Part shown: positions 5,132-11,722 of the stretch, piece by piece
How positions within the stretch are numbered: the first letter of the stretch is position 1
How the letters are laid out: each line of letters starts with the position of its first letter
NCBI GenBank assembly: GCA_023128035.1
Contig: JAGMES010000128.1
Location: forward strand, 1 to 11,722
Source of the DNA: Halanaerobiales bacterium
GTDB lineage: Bacteria; Bacillota_F; Halanaerobiia; DY22613
Direction of reading: 5' to 3'
DNA length: 11,722 bases
Program-made: the position numbers and the translations under genes
The notes under the pieces: generated by a model
The model's database searches: none
What the model saw: only the letters and a program-made list of their open reading frames with translations
Told to the model about the DNA's origin: nothing

Positions 5132-7564
5132 ATGGCTGAGAAGTATAATCCCCAGAATATTGAGCCTAAGTGGCAGAAATACTGGGAAGAGAAAGAAATG
5201 CATCAGGCTAAAAATGATGATCCAAGGCCAAAGTATTATTGTCTCGATATGTTCCCATATCCTTCTGGATCTGGTATTCATGTAGGTCACTGGCGTGGAT
5301 ATGTTTTAAGCGATGTTATAAGTCGTTACAAAGTTCTACAAGGATATAAAGTTTTGCATCCAATGGGTTGGGATGCTTTTGGTCTTCCTGCTGAAAACTA
5401 TGCGATTCAGAATAAGATTCACCCTGCTATCGCAGTGAAAACAAATGTAGAAAATTTTAAGCGCCAATTACATGATATCGGGGCTATGTATGACTGGTCA
5501 AGAGAGATTAATACCACCGATCCAGAATATTACAAATGGACACAATGGATTTTTGTAAAAATGTTTAAGGAAGGATTGGCTTATCGTAAAGAGATGCCAA
5601 TAAACTGGTGTCCTGATTGTAAAACTGGTCTTGCTAATGAAGAGGTTGTAAATGGTGGCTGTGAACGTTGTGGTGCTGAAATTACTAAAAGAAATCTGAA
5701 TCAATGGATGCTTAAAATCACTAAATATGCTCAGCGTTTGTTAGATGATCTGGAAGGATTGGATTGGCCTGAAAAGGTTAAAAAGATGCAGGCAAATTGG
5801 ATTGGTCGCAGTGTTGGGGCAGAGATTACTTTTGAAGTTGAAGGAACAGGGCAGCCTATTACTGTTTTTACGACTCGATCAGATACTCTTTTTGGTGCTA
5901 CTTATATGGTTATTGCTCCAGAACATTCGATTGTAAAAGAGATTACTACTCCTGAACAACTTTCAAAAGTTGAGGAGTATATAAATGAAGCGTCAAAGAA
6001 ATCTAACATTGAGCGGATGATTGAAGATAAGAAGAAAACTGGTGTTTTCACTGGTGCATATGCGATAAATCCGATTAATGGTGATAAAGTCGCCATCTGG
6101 ATTTCTGATTATGTATTGATGGATTACGGAACTGGTGCAATTATGAGTGTACCTGCTCATGACCAGAGAGATTTTGATTTTGCAAAAGAATTTGGTTTGC
6201 CTTTAAAAGTTGTAATTCGTCCTGATGGGGAGACTTTTGAAGCAGAAGATTTGACTGAAGCCTACACAGAATCTGGGAAAATGGTGAATTCAGGAGAATT
6301 TACGGGTCTTACTTGGGAAGAAGGTAAAAAGAAGGTTACTCAATATCTTGCTGATAAGCAAGTTGCAAAAGCTACAGTTAACTTTAAATTACGTGACTGG
6401 GTCTTCTCACGCCAACGTTATTGGGGAGAACCAATTCCGATTATCCATTGTGAAAAATGTGGAATGGTTCCTGTTCCAGAAGAGGATTTGCCAGTTCGGT
6501 TGCCAGATGTTGATAGTTATGAGCCTACTGGTACAGGTGAATCTCCACTGGCCAGAATTGAAGAATGGGTAAACACTACTTGTCCAAAATGTGGTGCCGT
6601 CGCAAAGCGTGAAACTGATACAATGCCACAATGGGCTGGTTCTTCATGGTATTTCCTACGTTATCCTGATCCACATAACACGAAAGAACCATGGAGTAAA
6701 GAAGCAATGCAGAATTGGATGCCAGTAGATCATTATGTTGGCGGTATTGAACATGCGATTCTCCATCTTCTCTATGCACGTTTCTTTACTAAATTTATTT
6801 ATGATATTGGTGCAATAAACTTTAATGAACCTTTTAAACGTCTATTTAACCAAGGAATGGTTTATAAAGATGGATCTAAAATGAGTAAATCTAAGGGGAA
6901 TGTAGTTAGCCCTGATGAGCTTATTGATAGATATGGGCGCGATACAATCAGACTCTATGAACTTTTTGTGGGCCCACCTGAAGTCGATGTAGAGTGGAGT
7001 GAACAGGGTTTTGAGGGTGTAGCACGTTTCTTGAATAGAACTTGGAATTTAGTTAATGAAAGTATAGATGAGAGTAAATTTGTTGAATCAACTAAAGAGT
7101 TAGAACGGGCTCGTCATAACTTAATTAAAGATGTGACCGAACGTCTAGAAGAACTTAAACTAAATACTGCAGTTAGTGCATTTATGTCCTATGTCAATTT
7201 CTTAAACAAAGAGAAAGAAAAGGGGATTGACAGAGAATCAATTGAAAATCTTGCTAAGCTTTTAGCACCATTTGCACCTCATTTTAGTGAAGAAGTATGG
7301 GAGTTAATGGGTCACAATGAGAGTGTCTTTAAAGAAAAATGGCCAACTTTTGATCCTACTAAGCTGGTTGCTGATGAGATGAAACTTCCAGTTCAGATCA
7401 ACGGTAAGATGAGAGAAACTCTGATTATTAGTGTTGATGCATCAAAAGATGAGATTTTAGCGAAAGCAAAAGAACTGCCAAATGTTCACAAGCATATTGA
7501 AGGTAAAAATGTGGTTAAAGAAATTTATGTTCCGAAGAAGATTATTAATATTGTAGTGAAGTAA
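5132..7564 (+). CDS. leuS: Leucyl-tRNA synthetase
   Basis: An 810-residue class I synthetase that charges tRNA-Leu with leucine using ATP, in the cytoplasm. The Rossmann fold has the HIGH-type motif HVGH at 50-53 (SGSGIHVGHWRGY) and KMSKS at 583-587. A zinc-ribbon insertion has cysteines C160/C163 and C177/C180. The CP1 editing domain (about 220-410) carries the threonine-rich TTRSDT at 247-252 and GTGAIMSVPAHD near 333-345, which remove mischarged amino acids. A second cysteine pair set, CEKC 440-443 and CPKC 484-487, follows. The all-helical anticodon-binding domain and small C-terminal domain finish the protein. Length is normal for bacterial LeuS and no defect is seen. ATG 5132 follows GGAG (5119-5122) with 9-nt spacing. 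Expression is set by the T-box leader directly upstream. Confidence 0.98.
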   Translation: MAEKYNPQNIEPKWQKYWEEKEMHQAKNDDPRPKYYCLDMFPYPSGSGIHVGHWRGYVLSDVISRYKVLQGYKVLHPMGWDAFGLPAENYAIQNKIHPAIAVKTNVENFKRQLHDIGAMYDWSREINTTDPEYYKWTQWIFVKMFKEGLAYRKEMPINWCPDCKTGLANEEVVNGGCERCGAEITKRNLNQWMLKITKYAQRLLDDLEGLDWPEKVKKMQANWIGRSVGAEITFEVEGTGQPITVFTTRSDTLFGATYMVIAPEHSIVKEITTPEQLSKVEEYINEASKKSNIERMIEDKKKTGVFTGAYAINPINGDKVAIWISDYVLMDYGTGAIMSVPAHDQRDFDFAKEFGLPLKVVIRPDGETFEAEDLTEAYTESGKMVNSGEFTGLTWEEGKKKVTQYLADKQVAKATVNFKLRDWVFSRQRYWGEPIPIIHCEKCGMVPVPEEDLPVRLPDVDSYEPTGTGESPLARIEEWVNTTCPKCGAVAKRETDTMPQWAGSSWYFLRYPDPHNTKEPWSKEAMQNWMPVDHYVGGIEHAILHLLYARFFTKFIYDIGAINFNEPFKRLFNQGMVYKDGSKMSKSKGNVVSPDELIDRYGRDTIRLYELFVGPPEVDVEWSEQGFEGVARFLNRTWNLVNESIDESKFVESTKELERARHNLIKDVTERLEELKLNTAVSAFMSYVNFLNKEKEKGIDRESIENLAKLLAPFAPHFSEEVWELMGHNESVFKEKWPTFDPTKLVADEMKLPVQINGKMRETLIISVDASKDEILAKAKELPNVHKHIEGKNVVKEIYVPKKIINIVVK

Positions 7565-7571
7565 GATAAAT

Positions 7572-7617
7572 AAAATAAAGAAGAGGTTAGTTTTAATGCT
7601 AATCTCTTCTTTATTTT
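7572..7617 (+). terminator. Hairpin terminator after leuS
   Basis: A 19-bp stem pairs 7572-7590 (AAAATAAAGAAGAGGTTAG) with 7599-7617, with one G-U pair and an 8-nt loop. The stem's 3' arm ends in a T-rich segment. The A-rich 5' arm would also give a T tract on the opposite strand, so it could work in both directions, though no opposing gene is present. Confidence 0.85.
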
Positions 7618-7706
7618 GAAAAGATATTTCATAGATTATGTCTTTGATCAGTAAAAACCTATTAACTAAATCACGAATTTGTACTATGTTCTAATAAGAA
7701 TTGATC

Positions 7707-7735
7707 TTCAAAACCTACACATACTAAAGTATAAT
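7707..7735 (+). promoter_or_regulatory. Promoter for the GNAT-family gene
   Basis: TTCAAA at 7707-7712 (4 of 6 to consensus), a 17-nt spacer, and a perfect TATAAT at 7730-7735. It lies after the leuS terminator and about 50 nt before ATG 7788, so the acetyltransferase gene is an independent unit. Confidence 0.6.
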
Positions 7736-7787
7736 AGTTATTAAACGATCTACTATACAGCTAGAGTAATGGAAAGAGGGTGAATAT

Positions 7788-8774
7788 ATGATTAAGGTTC
7801 GTAATATGGAGTGGAAAGACTATCAACAGATTAGCTGGATTGATCAGCTCGCTTTCGCAGGTCATTATAAAAAGACATATGGAGTAAGTCAATTTCCAGA
7901 AAGAACTCAAAGTGGAATGGATGCTTATATAAATTGTACTGGTGGAGAGGCTTTAGTTGTGGAATATAGTGGACAAGTTGTGGGTTTTAATTTTGTACAT
8001 CAGTGGGGTAGCCTAGGTTGGTTTGGCCCATTGGGAATAGATCCAAATTATCAGAGAAGAGGTCTTGGTAAGGCTTTATTAGAAAAAACCTTGGAAATTT
8101 ATGAAGAAAGACAGGTAGCAGAAATCGGGCTTGAAACCCGTGTGGACTCGCCTGCCAATATCGGTATGTATATGTCAATGGGATTTCAACCTATGTGTGT
8201 AACTTTAGATTTAACTCGGACGGTGAAAATTGGTAAAATGGCTACTCCGCTTATAAAAATTCGTCCAGAAGTAGAATTTTTATATTATAAAGAAAAAATG
8301 AATGAAGCTGATTTAAATCAACTTTGTGAAGAAGTATGGAAATTGACTGATCAAGTTAATCCAGGTCTTGATTATAAATCAGAGTTAGAATTACTTCTTA
8401 AATTTGGTTTTGGACAAGTGATTGTAATGAAAGAAGAAGGGGAAGTATGTGGATTAGCTCTGATTATGACAACTGATTTACGTGGACAGGAAGGTTTTGC
8501 AGTAACAATTCGTGGATTGTTGATAAAACCAGGAACACCAGCAATGGAATATATTAGATTATCAGAATTATTACAGGAAGTTTATCAGGTTACCAGACAG
8601 TTAAAGCGGAGTAAAGTAGCAATATCCGTGTATAGTGCGTATGATGCTGTTACACGTTATTTACTTAAAGATGAACATTTTACTATTAGTTTTCCTTATT
8701 TAAGAATGGTGATGAATGACCCCTATTTCCCAATTAGAAGAGGTGGAATAGAACTTTCTAAATGGAGGGGCTAA
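7788..8774 (+). CDS. GNAT-family N-acetyltransferase with C-terminal extension
   Basis: A 328-residue protein. Residues 1-140 form a GNAT domain: beta-strand LGIDPNYQRRGLGKALLEK at 82-100 contains the acetyl-CoA pyrophosphate-binding Q/R-x-x-G-x-G signature (Q89 to G94), and ANIGMYMSMGF at 123-133 is the usual motif B (N-x-x-x-Y-x-x-x-GF). Residues about 160-328 are not the same motif, but their pattern (VIVMKEEGEVCGLALI, then strands and a helix) suggests a second, degenerate GNAT fold, as in tandem-GNAT proteins. The acceptor substrate is unknown; an amino group of a small molecule or protein is typical. AGAGGGTG just upstream serves as ribosome binding site for ATG 7788. It is monocistronic between the leuS terminator and a palindrome at 8776, so the neighbours give no clue to its function. 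Confidence 0.85.
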   Translation: MIKVRNMEWKDYQQISWIDQLAFAGHYKKTYGVSQFPERTQSGMDAYINCTGGEALVVEYSGQVVGFNFVHQWGSLGWFGPLGIDPNYQRRGLGKALLEKTLEIYEERQVAEIGLETRVDSPANIGMYMSMGFQPMCVTLDLTRTVKIGKMATPLIKIRPEVEFLYYKEKMNEADLNQLCEEVWKLTDQVNPGLDYKSELELLLKFGFGQVIVMKEEGEVCGLALIMTTDLRGQEGFAVTIRGLLIKPGTPAMEYIRLSELLQEVYQVTRQLKRSKVAISVYSAYDAVTRYLLKDEHFTISFPYLRMVMNDPYFPIRRGGIELSKWRG

Positions 8775-8775
8775 A

Positions 8776-8807
8776 TAATATATGTAGCTTATAAGCTACA
8801 TATATTA
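8776..8807. repeat. Perfect 32-nt palindrome after the GNAT gene
   Basis: The segment is its own reverse complement, centred between TTA and TAA at 8789-8794, with arms containing ATATATGTAGC and GCTACATATAT. It starts 2 nt after the GNAT stop codon. As RNA it would form a 13-bp hairpin and may act as a terminator, but the following ATTAAATTT is not a proper U tract. As DNA it could be a dimeric protein site. Terminator is the more economical reading because of its position. Confidence 0.75.
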
Positions 8808-8809
8808 AA

Positions 8810-8923
8810 TTTAACAACTTTCGGAAGAGGATTTATATCTCCACCGAAAATTAATTTATTTAAGAATAGTTACACCCACGTATAGAAGATGGGATATTTT
8901 TGCCTTCCGAAATTGTTGTTAAA
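8810..8923. repeat. Long imperfect inverted repeat, possible structured RNA or short mobile-element remnant
   Basis: TTTAACAAC-TTTCGGAAG at 8810-8827 is mirrored by CTTCCGAAA-TT-GTTGTTAAA at 8904-8923: 18 base pairs with a 2-nt bulge. Inside, 8835-8841 (ATATCTC) pairs with 8891-8897 (GGGATAT) with one wobble. Together they make a hairpin of about 114 nt with an internal loop and a large apical region. No gene lies in the 235-nt gap that holds it. I see no target-site duplication and do not recognise any known riboswitch. Its placement ahead of the DUF4126 operon allows a leader-RNA role; its terminal inverted repeats also allow a MITE-like origin. Confidence 0.6.
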
Positions 8924-8944
8924 CTGAGTAATAAAAAATATTAA
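8916..8944 (+). promoter_or_regulatory. Weak candidate promoter for the DUF4126 operon
   Basis: TTGTTA at 8916-8921 and TATTAA at 8939-8944, spaced by 17 nt, each match 4 of 6 consensus positions. The -35 would lie in the right arm of the inverted repeat, so the repeat could influence it if it binds protein or extrudes. The alternative is that the operon starts further upstream, ahead of the hairpin. Confidence 0.3.
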
Positions 8945-9009
8945 AATGGAGATAATAATATCAAGGATGTATGCACGTAAAAATTTTCTAATAGGGGTGG
9001 GAAAGTGAG

Positions 9010-9546
9010 ATGAATTTTTTATTCGCCATAGGTTTAGGGAGTGGACTGGCAGGAGCAGCAGGGTTTCGAGCTTCTTTTCCATTATTACTAGCCTCACTTT
9101 TGGCTAGATATATTAAAACTATTCATTTACCCCCTGCTCTAGAATGGCTTCAATCTACTCCTGCTTTGATACTTCTATTAGCATTAATGTTGTTAGAATT
9201 TTTGGTAGATCAGTTTCCAGGGGTGAGTTTTTTTCACACCTCGTTGTACACAGCAATAAAAGTTCTCGCTGGTGGGATTCTCTTTACTTTGGCTGTTAAT
9301 ACAAATTTTTTCATTGGCATGATTTTTGGAGGGTTGATTACTGGTCTTTTAATTTTTTCTGGTTTGGTTTTAAAACCTTGGGTTTTACGCGAACAGCACT
9401 ATTTTAGAAATTTGGAATATCCAAGTATTGAAAATCTAGCATCTATTTCTCTGACTATTTTAGCTTTTGCTGTACCTTGGCTCAGTCTTTTTTTGGTTAT
9501 TGGGTTGATTTATACTTCCATTAAAATTGGTTGGCGAATTGCTTAA
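9010..9546 (+). CDS. DUF4126 family integral membrane protein
   Basis: A 178-residue, highly hydrophobic protein resembling the DUF4126 family, whose function is not established. Membrane segments are visible at about 3-33 (GLGSGLAGAAGFRASFPLLL, a glycine-rich opening typical of the family), 51-66, 82-97, 101-120 and 144-173, with a conserved-looking LVDQFPGVS at 65-73 between helices. ATG 9010 follows AGGGGTGGG (8993-9001). A GTG at 9006 would stop immediately. The stop codon is followed 26 nt later by the next gene's start, and the gene after that is also a membrane protein, so this is the first member of a three-gene membrane operon leading toward alaS. Confidence 0.75.
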   Translation: MNFLFAIGLGSGLAGAAGFRASFPLLLASLLARYIKTIHLPPALEWLQSTPALILLLALMLLEFLVDQFPGVSFFHTSLYTAIKVLAGGILFTLAVNTNFFIGMIFGGLITGLLIFSGLVLKPWVLREQHYFRNLEYPSIENLASISLTILAFAVPWLSLFLVIGLIYTSIKIGWRIA

Positions 9547-9572
9547 TCGGTGAAAGGAGGATGAGGACGAGT

Positions 9573-9881
9573 ATGAGTGGATTTGTACGCGGATTATTTG
9601 TAGGAACAGTTATAGGGACAGTTTCCAGTATGGTGATGAGATCTGATTATCGAAACAAAGCTAAAGAATGGATTCGCCAGGGAGGCCAAATGCTTGAATT
9701 TGCTGAGGAGGGTTTGGGCACCATGGGTAATATGGTTCATCAAGGACAGAATATGTTTAAAGAAAAGGTGAGTCCGCAAATGTCTGAAATGAAGGAAACT
9801 TTTCAAATGGGAAAAGAAAAAATTAATCAGCGTGTAGAGGTTTTAGAGAAGAGATTGGAGGAGCTAGAGAAGGGATATTAA
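9573..9881 (+). CDS. YtxH-like small membrane-anchored coiled-coil protein
   Basis: A 102-residue protein with one N-terminal membrane segment (GLFVGTVIGTVSSMVM at 7-22, after the glycine-rich start typical of YtxH-like proteins), then an amphipathic, charged region. The last about 35 residues (ETFQMGKEKINQRVEVLEKR and on) look like a coiled coil. YtxH-like proteins are associated with general stress in Bacillus, but their molecular role is not known. Start choice: ATG 9573 is preceded by AAAGGAGG (9553-9560) and GAGG (9563-9566). An ATG at 9561 touches the first of these and one at 9531 overlaps the previous gene; both would add residues before the family-like MSGF start. The stop codon is 1 nt before the next gene's ATG. 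Confidence 0.7.
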   Translation: MSGFVRGLFVGTVIGTVSSMVMRSDYRNKAKEWIRQGGQMLEFAEEGLGTMGNMVHQGQNMFKEKVSPQMSEMKETFQMGKEKINQRVEVLEKRLEELEKGY

Positions 9882-9882
9882 G

Positions 9883-10926
9883 ATGGAGAAGACAAAATTT
9901 CAAGAAAATTATCAAAAACTTCTAATTTTGGTGCTTATACTCCTGCCTTGTTTTTTCTTTCTGTATTTAGTCAGGGGTATTCTTTTTCCTTTTTTTATGG
10001 CTGGAGTGATTGCTTATCTCGTGAATCCTTTGATTGAAAAACTTTTGGGTCGTGGATTTAATCGATTAGGAGCTTTGATATTACTCTTTAGTATGTTAGT
10101 AACTATAAGTTTAATTTTTGGTATTTTTGGATTACCGCTTATTGTAGATGATTTAAATAGTTTAGCTCAAACCTTACCTACCTATGTTACAAATTTACAG
10201 AATCGTTTAGATCAAGTCTATTCTGATTTCAAGCGAATTAAACTTCCTGCAATTGTTAAACAGGTTGCTGATCAGACTCTCTTAAAAGTTGAACAGTTTG
10301 GTTTGGATTTTGTAAATCGCCTAACTGATTTGACCCTTAATATATTTTCACATTTGATGAATCTGATAATGGCACCGATTATTGCATTCTATATTTTGAA
10401 GGATTTAGAAGAGTTAAATAAAAGTGCTCAGCTTTGGATTCCAAAACAATATCGAAAAGAAGTTATTCAACTTATGAGTGAGATCAATGGTGTCTTGAAT
10501 GGTTTTATGCGTGGACAATTTTTAGTTGCTATTTTAATTGCCGCATTTACTACAGTGGGGCTTGTTATATTAAAGGTAAAATTTGCTATTGTTTTAGGTA
10601 TTTTTGCTGGGGCGTTTAATATTATCCCTTATCTAGGGCCAATTTTAGGAGCTATTCCTGCTGTGGCGATAGTATTGATCAAATCGCCTATTCAGGCTGT
10701 AGGAGTAATTATTTTGTTTGTTGTGATTCAGCAGATTGAGAGTGGTTTTATTTCTCCAAGAATTATGGCAGATAAAGTTGGATTGCATCCTGTTACAGTA
10801 ATTTTTGCAGTTTTAGCTGGTGGACAAATTGGTGGGATTATTGGCATGATTTTGGCGGTACCAATTGCAGGGATTGTTAAGGTGATTTTAAAATTTATTC
10901 GTGAAAAATTGGGATATTTCTCTTGA
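9883..10926 (+). CDS. AI-2E/PerM (YtvI-like) family membrane transporter
   Basis: A 347-residue polytopic protein of the AI-2E exporter family, whose members include TqsA, PerM, YtvI and sodium/proton antiporters. The actual substrate cannot be told from sequence. Features in order: two N-terminal helices (12-46, with the family-typical VIAYLVNPLIEKL at 42-54), a helix at 63-88, a soluble helical stretch about 89-150, a helix at 153-172 ending in FYILKD, then the conserved C-terminal half. That half contains NIIPYLGPILGAIPA at 246-260, QQIESGFISPRIM at 283-295 and a glycine-rich GGQIGGIIGMILAVPIAG at 313-330. Length is normal. ATG 9883 is 1 nt after the YtxH-like stop, with AGGGA at 9871-9875 as ribosome binding site, so translation is likely coupled. 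Its TGA stop is embedded in the -35 box of the alaS leader promoter and no separate terminator follows. Confidence 0.88.
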   Translation: MEKTKFQENYQKLLILVLILLPCFFFLYLVRGILFPFFMAGVIAYLVNPLIEKLLGRGFNRLGALILLFSMLVTISLIFGIFGLPLIVDDLNSLAQTLPTYVTNLQNRLDQVYSDFKRIKLPAIVKQVADQTLLKVEQFGLDFVNRLTDLTLNIFSHLMNLIMAPIIAFYILKDLEELNKSAQLWIPKQYRKEVIQLMSEINGVLNGFMRGQFLVAILIAAFTTVGLVILKVKFAIVLGIFAGAFNIIPYLGPILGAIPAVAIVLIKSPIQAVGVIILFVVIQQIESGFISPRIMADKVGLHPVTVIFAVLAGGQIGGIIGMILAVPIAGIVKVILKFIREKLGYFS

Positions 10927-10951
10927 CAAGATCATGCTTTTCCGATATAAT
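10923..10951 (+). promoter_or_regulatory. Consensus promoter of the alaS T-box leader
   Basis: A perfect TTGACA (10923-10928) and perfect TATAAT (10946-10951) with a 17-nt spacer, the ideal housekeeping promoter. The stop codon TGA of the transporter gene (10924-10926) lies within the -35 box. Transcription should begin near 10958. Confidence 0.93.
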
Positions 10952-10957
10952 CAAGAA

Positions 10958-11275
10958 AAATAAATATTTTAAATGACGATGATAGAAATGAAGTAGGTTA
11001 GCTCCAGTTCTAAGAGAGGAGATCTATTAGCTGTAAGGATCTCTGTTCATGACTAACTGAAAGCCCTTCTTGAGTTATAGACCGAAATTATTGGCTTTGA
11101 GTCAAGAGTAAGTCTATCGTATTACAGGCGTTAACTGTTATGGTGATTTTCAGGAAACATCAACTGAGGCCGAATGAATTATTTTCGGTGAAACAGGGTG
11201 GTACCACGGATTTAAACCCGTCCCTGCTGTTTAACGTGCACTAGCACGCGAAACAGTAGGGGCGGTTTTTTTATT
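10958..11275 (+). promoter_or_regulatory. T-box riboswitch, alanine type, controlling alaS
   Basis: A leader RNA of about 315 nt that reads tRNA-Ala charging. Visible parts are AGTA at 10992-10995, the lower Stem I pairing GAAG (10990-10993) with CTTC (11066-11069), and the upper pairing GTTAG (10997-11001) with CTAAC (11053-11057). A distal AGAGA lies near 11013-11017. The 3' side of the specifier loop is TGAAAGCC (11058-11065), with GCC (Ala) at 11063-11065 as the probable specifier. Also present are a short Stem III around CCGA/TCGG before the T-box, and the T-box sequence AGGGTGGTACCACGG at 11195-11209. TGGT fits the ACCA end of tRNA-Ala. The usual ACCGCGG is ACCACGG here. The exact specifier register is less certain than the overall call. 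Confidence 0.92.
11218..11272 (+). terminator. Regulated terminator of the alaS T-box
   Basis: CCGTCCCTGCTGTTT (11218-11232) pairs with AAACAGTAGGGGCGG (11251-11265), 15 pairs with two wobbles. An upper CGTGC/GCACG stem (11235-11239 with 11244-11248) caps it, and seven T follow at 11266-11272. It is an unusually long and stable regulated terminator. Confidence 0.95.
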
Positions 11276-11309
11276 TTCAGGAGATTTGAATTTCGAGGAG
11301 GTATTTTAA

Positions 11310-11722
11310 ATGAAGCGAATGACAGGTAATGAACTTCGTAAGGCTTATCTTGATTTTTTTGAAAGTAAAGGTCATATGGTGATGCAGAGTGCACCTTTAG
11401 TTCCAAAAAATGATCCTACATTATTATGGATTAATGCTGGTATGGCACCTTTAAAGCCATTTTTTGATGGTCGTGCTGTACCTCCTTCTAGAAAAATGGC
11501 TAGTTCACAAAAATGTATTCGTACCAATGATATTGAAAATGTTGGTAGAACTGCTAGACATCATACTCTATTTGAAATGTTGGGTAATTTCTCTTTTGGA
11601 GATTATTTTAAAAGCGGAGCTATTCATTTTGCCTGGGAACTTTTAACAAAGGAGTTTAAAGTTCCTGCGGAGAAACTCCTTGTTGCCGTATATGAAAAGG
11701 ATGAGGAAGCGGAAAGAATATG
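11310..11722 (+). CDS. alaS: Alanyl-tRNA synthetase, N-terminal part (runs off the window)
   Basis: The first 137 codons of alaS, open to the window edge. The class II synthetase charges tRNA-Ala with alanine. The translated start reads [20 protein letters not shown], the standard AlaS N-terminus. It continues through [54 protein letters not shown] and [17 protein letters not shown], which contain class II motifs 1 and 2 of the aminoacylation core. The tRNA-recognition, editing and C-Ala domains lie beyond the window. ATG 11310 follows GAGGAGG (11295-11301) with 8-nt spacing, right after the T-box terminator. The visible part shows no defect. Confidence 0.97.
   Translation, partial: MKRMTGNELRKAYLDFFESKGHMVMQSAPLVPKNDPTLLWINAGMAPLKPFFDGRAVPPSRKMASSQKCIRTNDIENVGRTARHHTLFEMLGNFSFGDYFKSGAIHFAWELLTKEFKVPAEKLLVAVYEKDEEAERI

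Noticed and set aside
5498..6779. Several minus-strand and alternate-frame open frames inside leuS
   Set aside because: leuS is intact with all motifs, and these frames have no family resemblance or start signals.
8870..9097. Minus-strand open frame of 75 codons across the inverted repeat and the start of the DUF4126 gene
   Set aside because: It overlaps a better-supported gene start, has no ribosome binding site on that strand, and its product resembles nothing I know.
11464..11646. Alternate-frame open frame of 60 codons near the right edge
   Set aside because: It lies within alaS, whose conserved motifs are in the frame starting at 11310.
1..11722. CRISPR array, tRNA, rRNA, insertion sequence with transposase, or phage genes
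   Set aside because: I looked for regular direct repeats, cloverleaf-like segments and transposase motifs and saw none.

Overview
The window looks like chromosomal DNA of a low-GC, probably anaerobic member of the Bacillota. The signs are strong AAGGAGG-type ribosome binding sites, near-consensus TTGACA/TATAAT promoters, T-box leaders in front of two aminoacyl-tRNA synthetase genes, and a PflX-type radical SAM remnant. The leuS sequence style and the gene order DUF4126, YtxH-like, AI-2E exporter-like, alaS remind me of Halanaerobiales. That placement is recognition from memory, not a search result. All supported genes lie on the + strand.

Left part (1-3423): a leader region with little content precedes a three-gene transcript. 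It holds an MNT-domain nucleotidyltransferase (344-730), a truncated HepT/HEPN-like remnant (708-896) and rnhA (881-1366), and ends at a strong terminator. Next come a GGDEF/HD-GYP cyclic-di-GMP protein whose membrane/HAMP N-terminus is out of frame or lost (1689-2915), and a PflX-like radical SAM gene reduced to 107 codons by apparent internal deletions that removed the cluster-binding motif (3039-3362). This stretch shows gene decay: three of its five coding loci are broken.

Middle part (3508-8807): a secreted purple-acid-phosphatase-like metallophosphoesterase (3508-4719); then a consensus promoter and a T-box leader (about 4812-5098) controlling leuS (5132-7564), which ends at a long hairpin terminator. 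A GNAT-family acetyltransferase follows under its own promoter (7788-8774), ending at a perfect 32-nt palindrome.

Right part (8810-11722): a long imperfect inverted repeat of about 114 nt (8810-8923) that I cannot assign. After it comes a tight three-gene operon of a DUF4126 membrane protein, a YtxH-like small membrane/coiled-coil protein and an AI-2E/PerM-family transporter. The last gene's stop codon lies inside the -35 box of a perfect-consensus promoter that starts the alaS T-box leader (about 10958-11275). alaS begins at 11310 and runs off the window.

The two synthetase genes should each be induced when their own tRNA is uncharged. The window has no CRISPR array, tRNA, rRNA or complete mobile element that I can see. 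I found no convincing new multi-gene system. The items most worth checking are the 8810-8923 hairpin element, the orphaned MNT gene next to its truncated toxin partner, and the deletion-scarred radical SAM gene.
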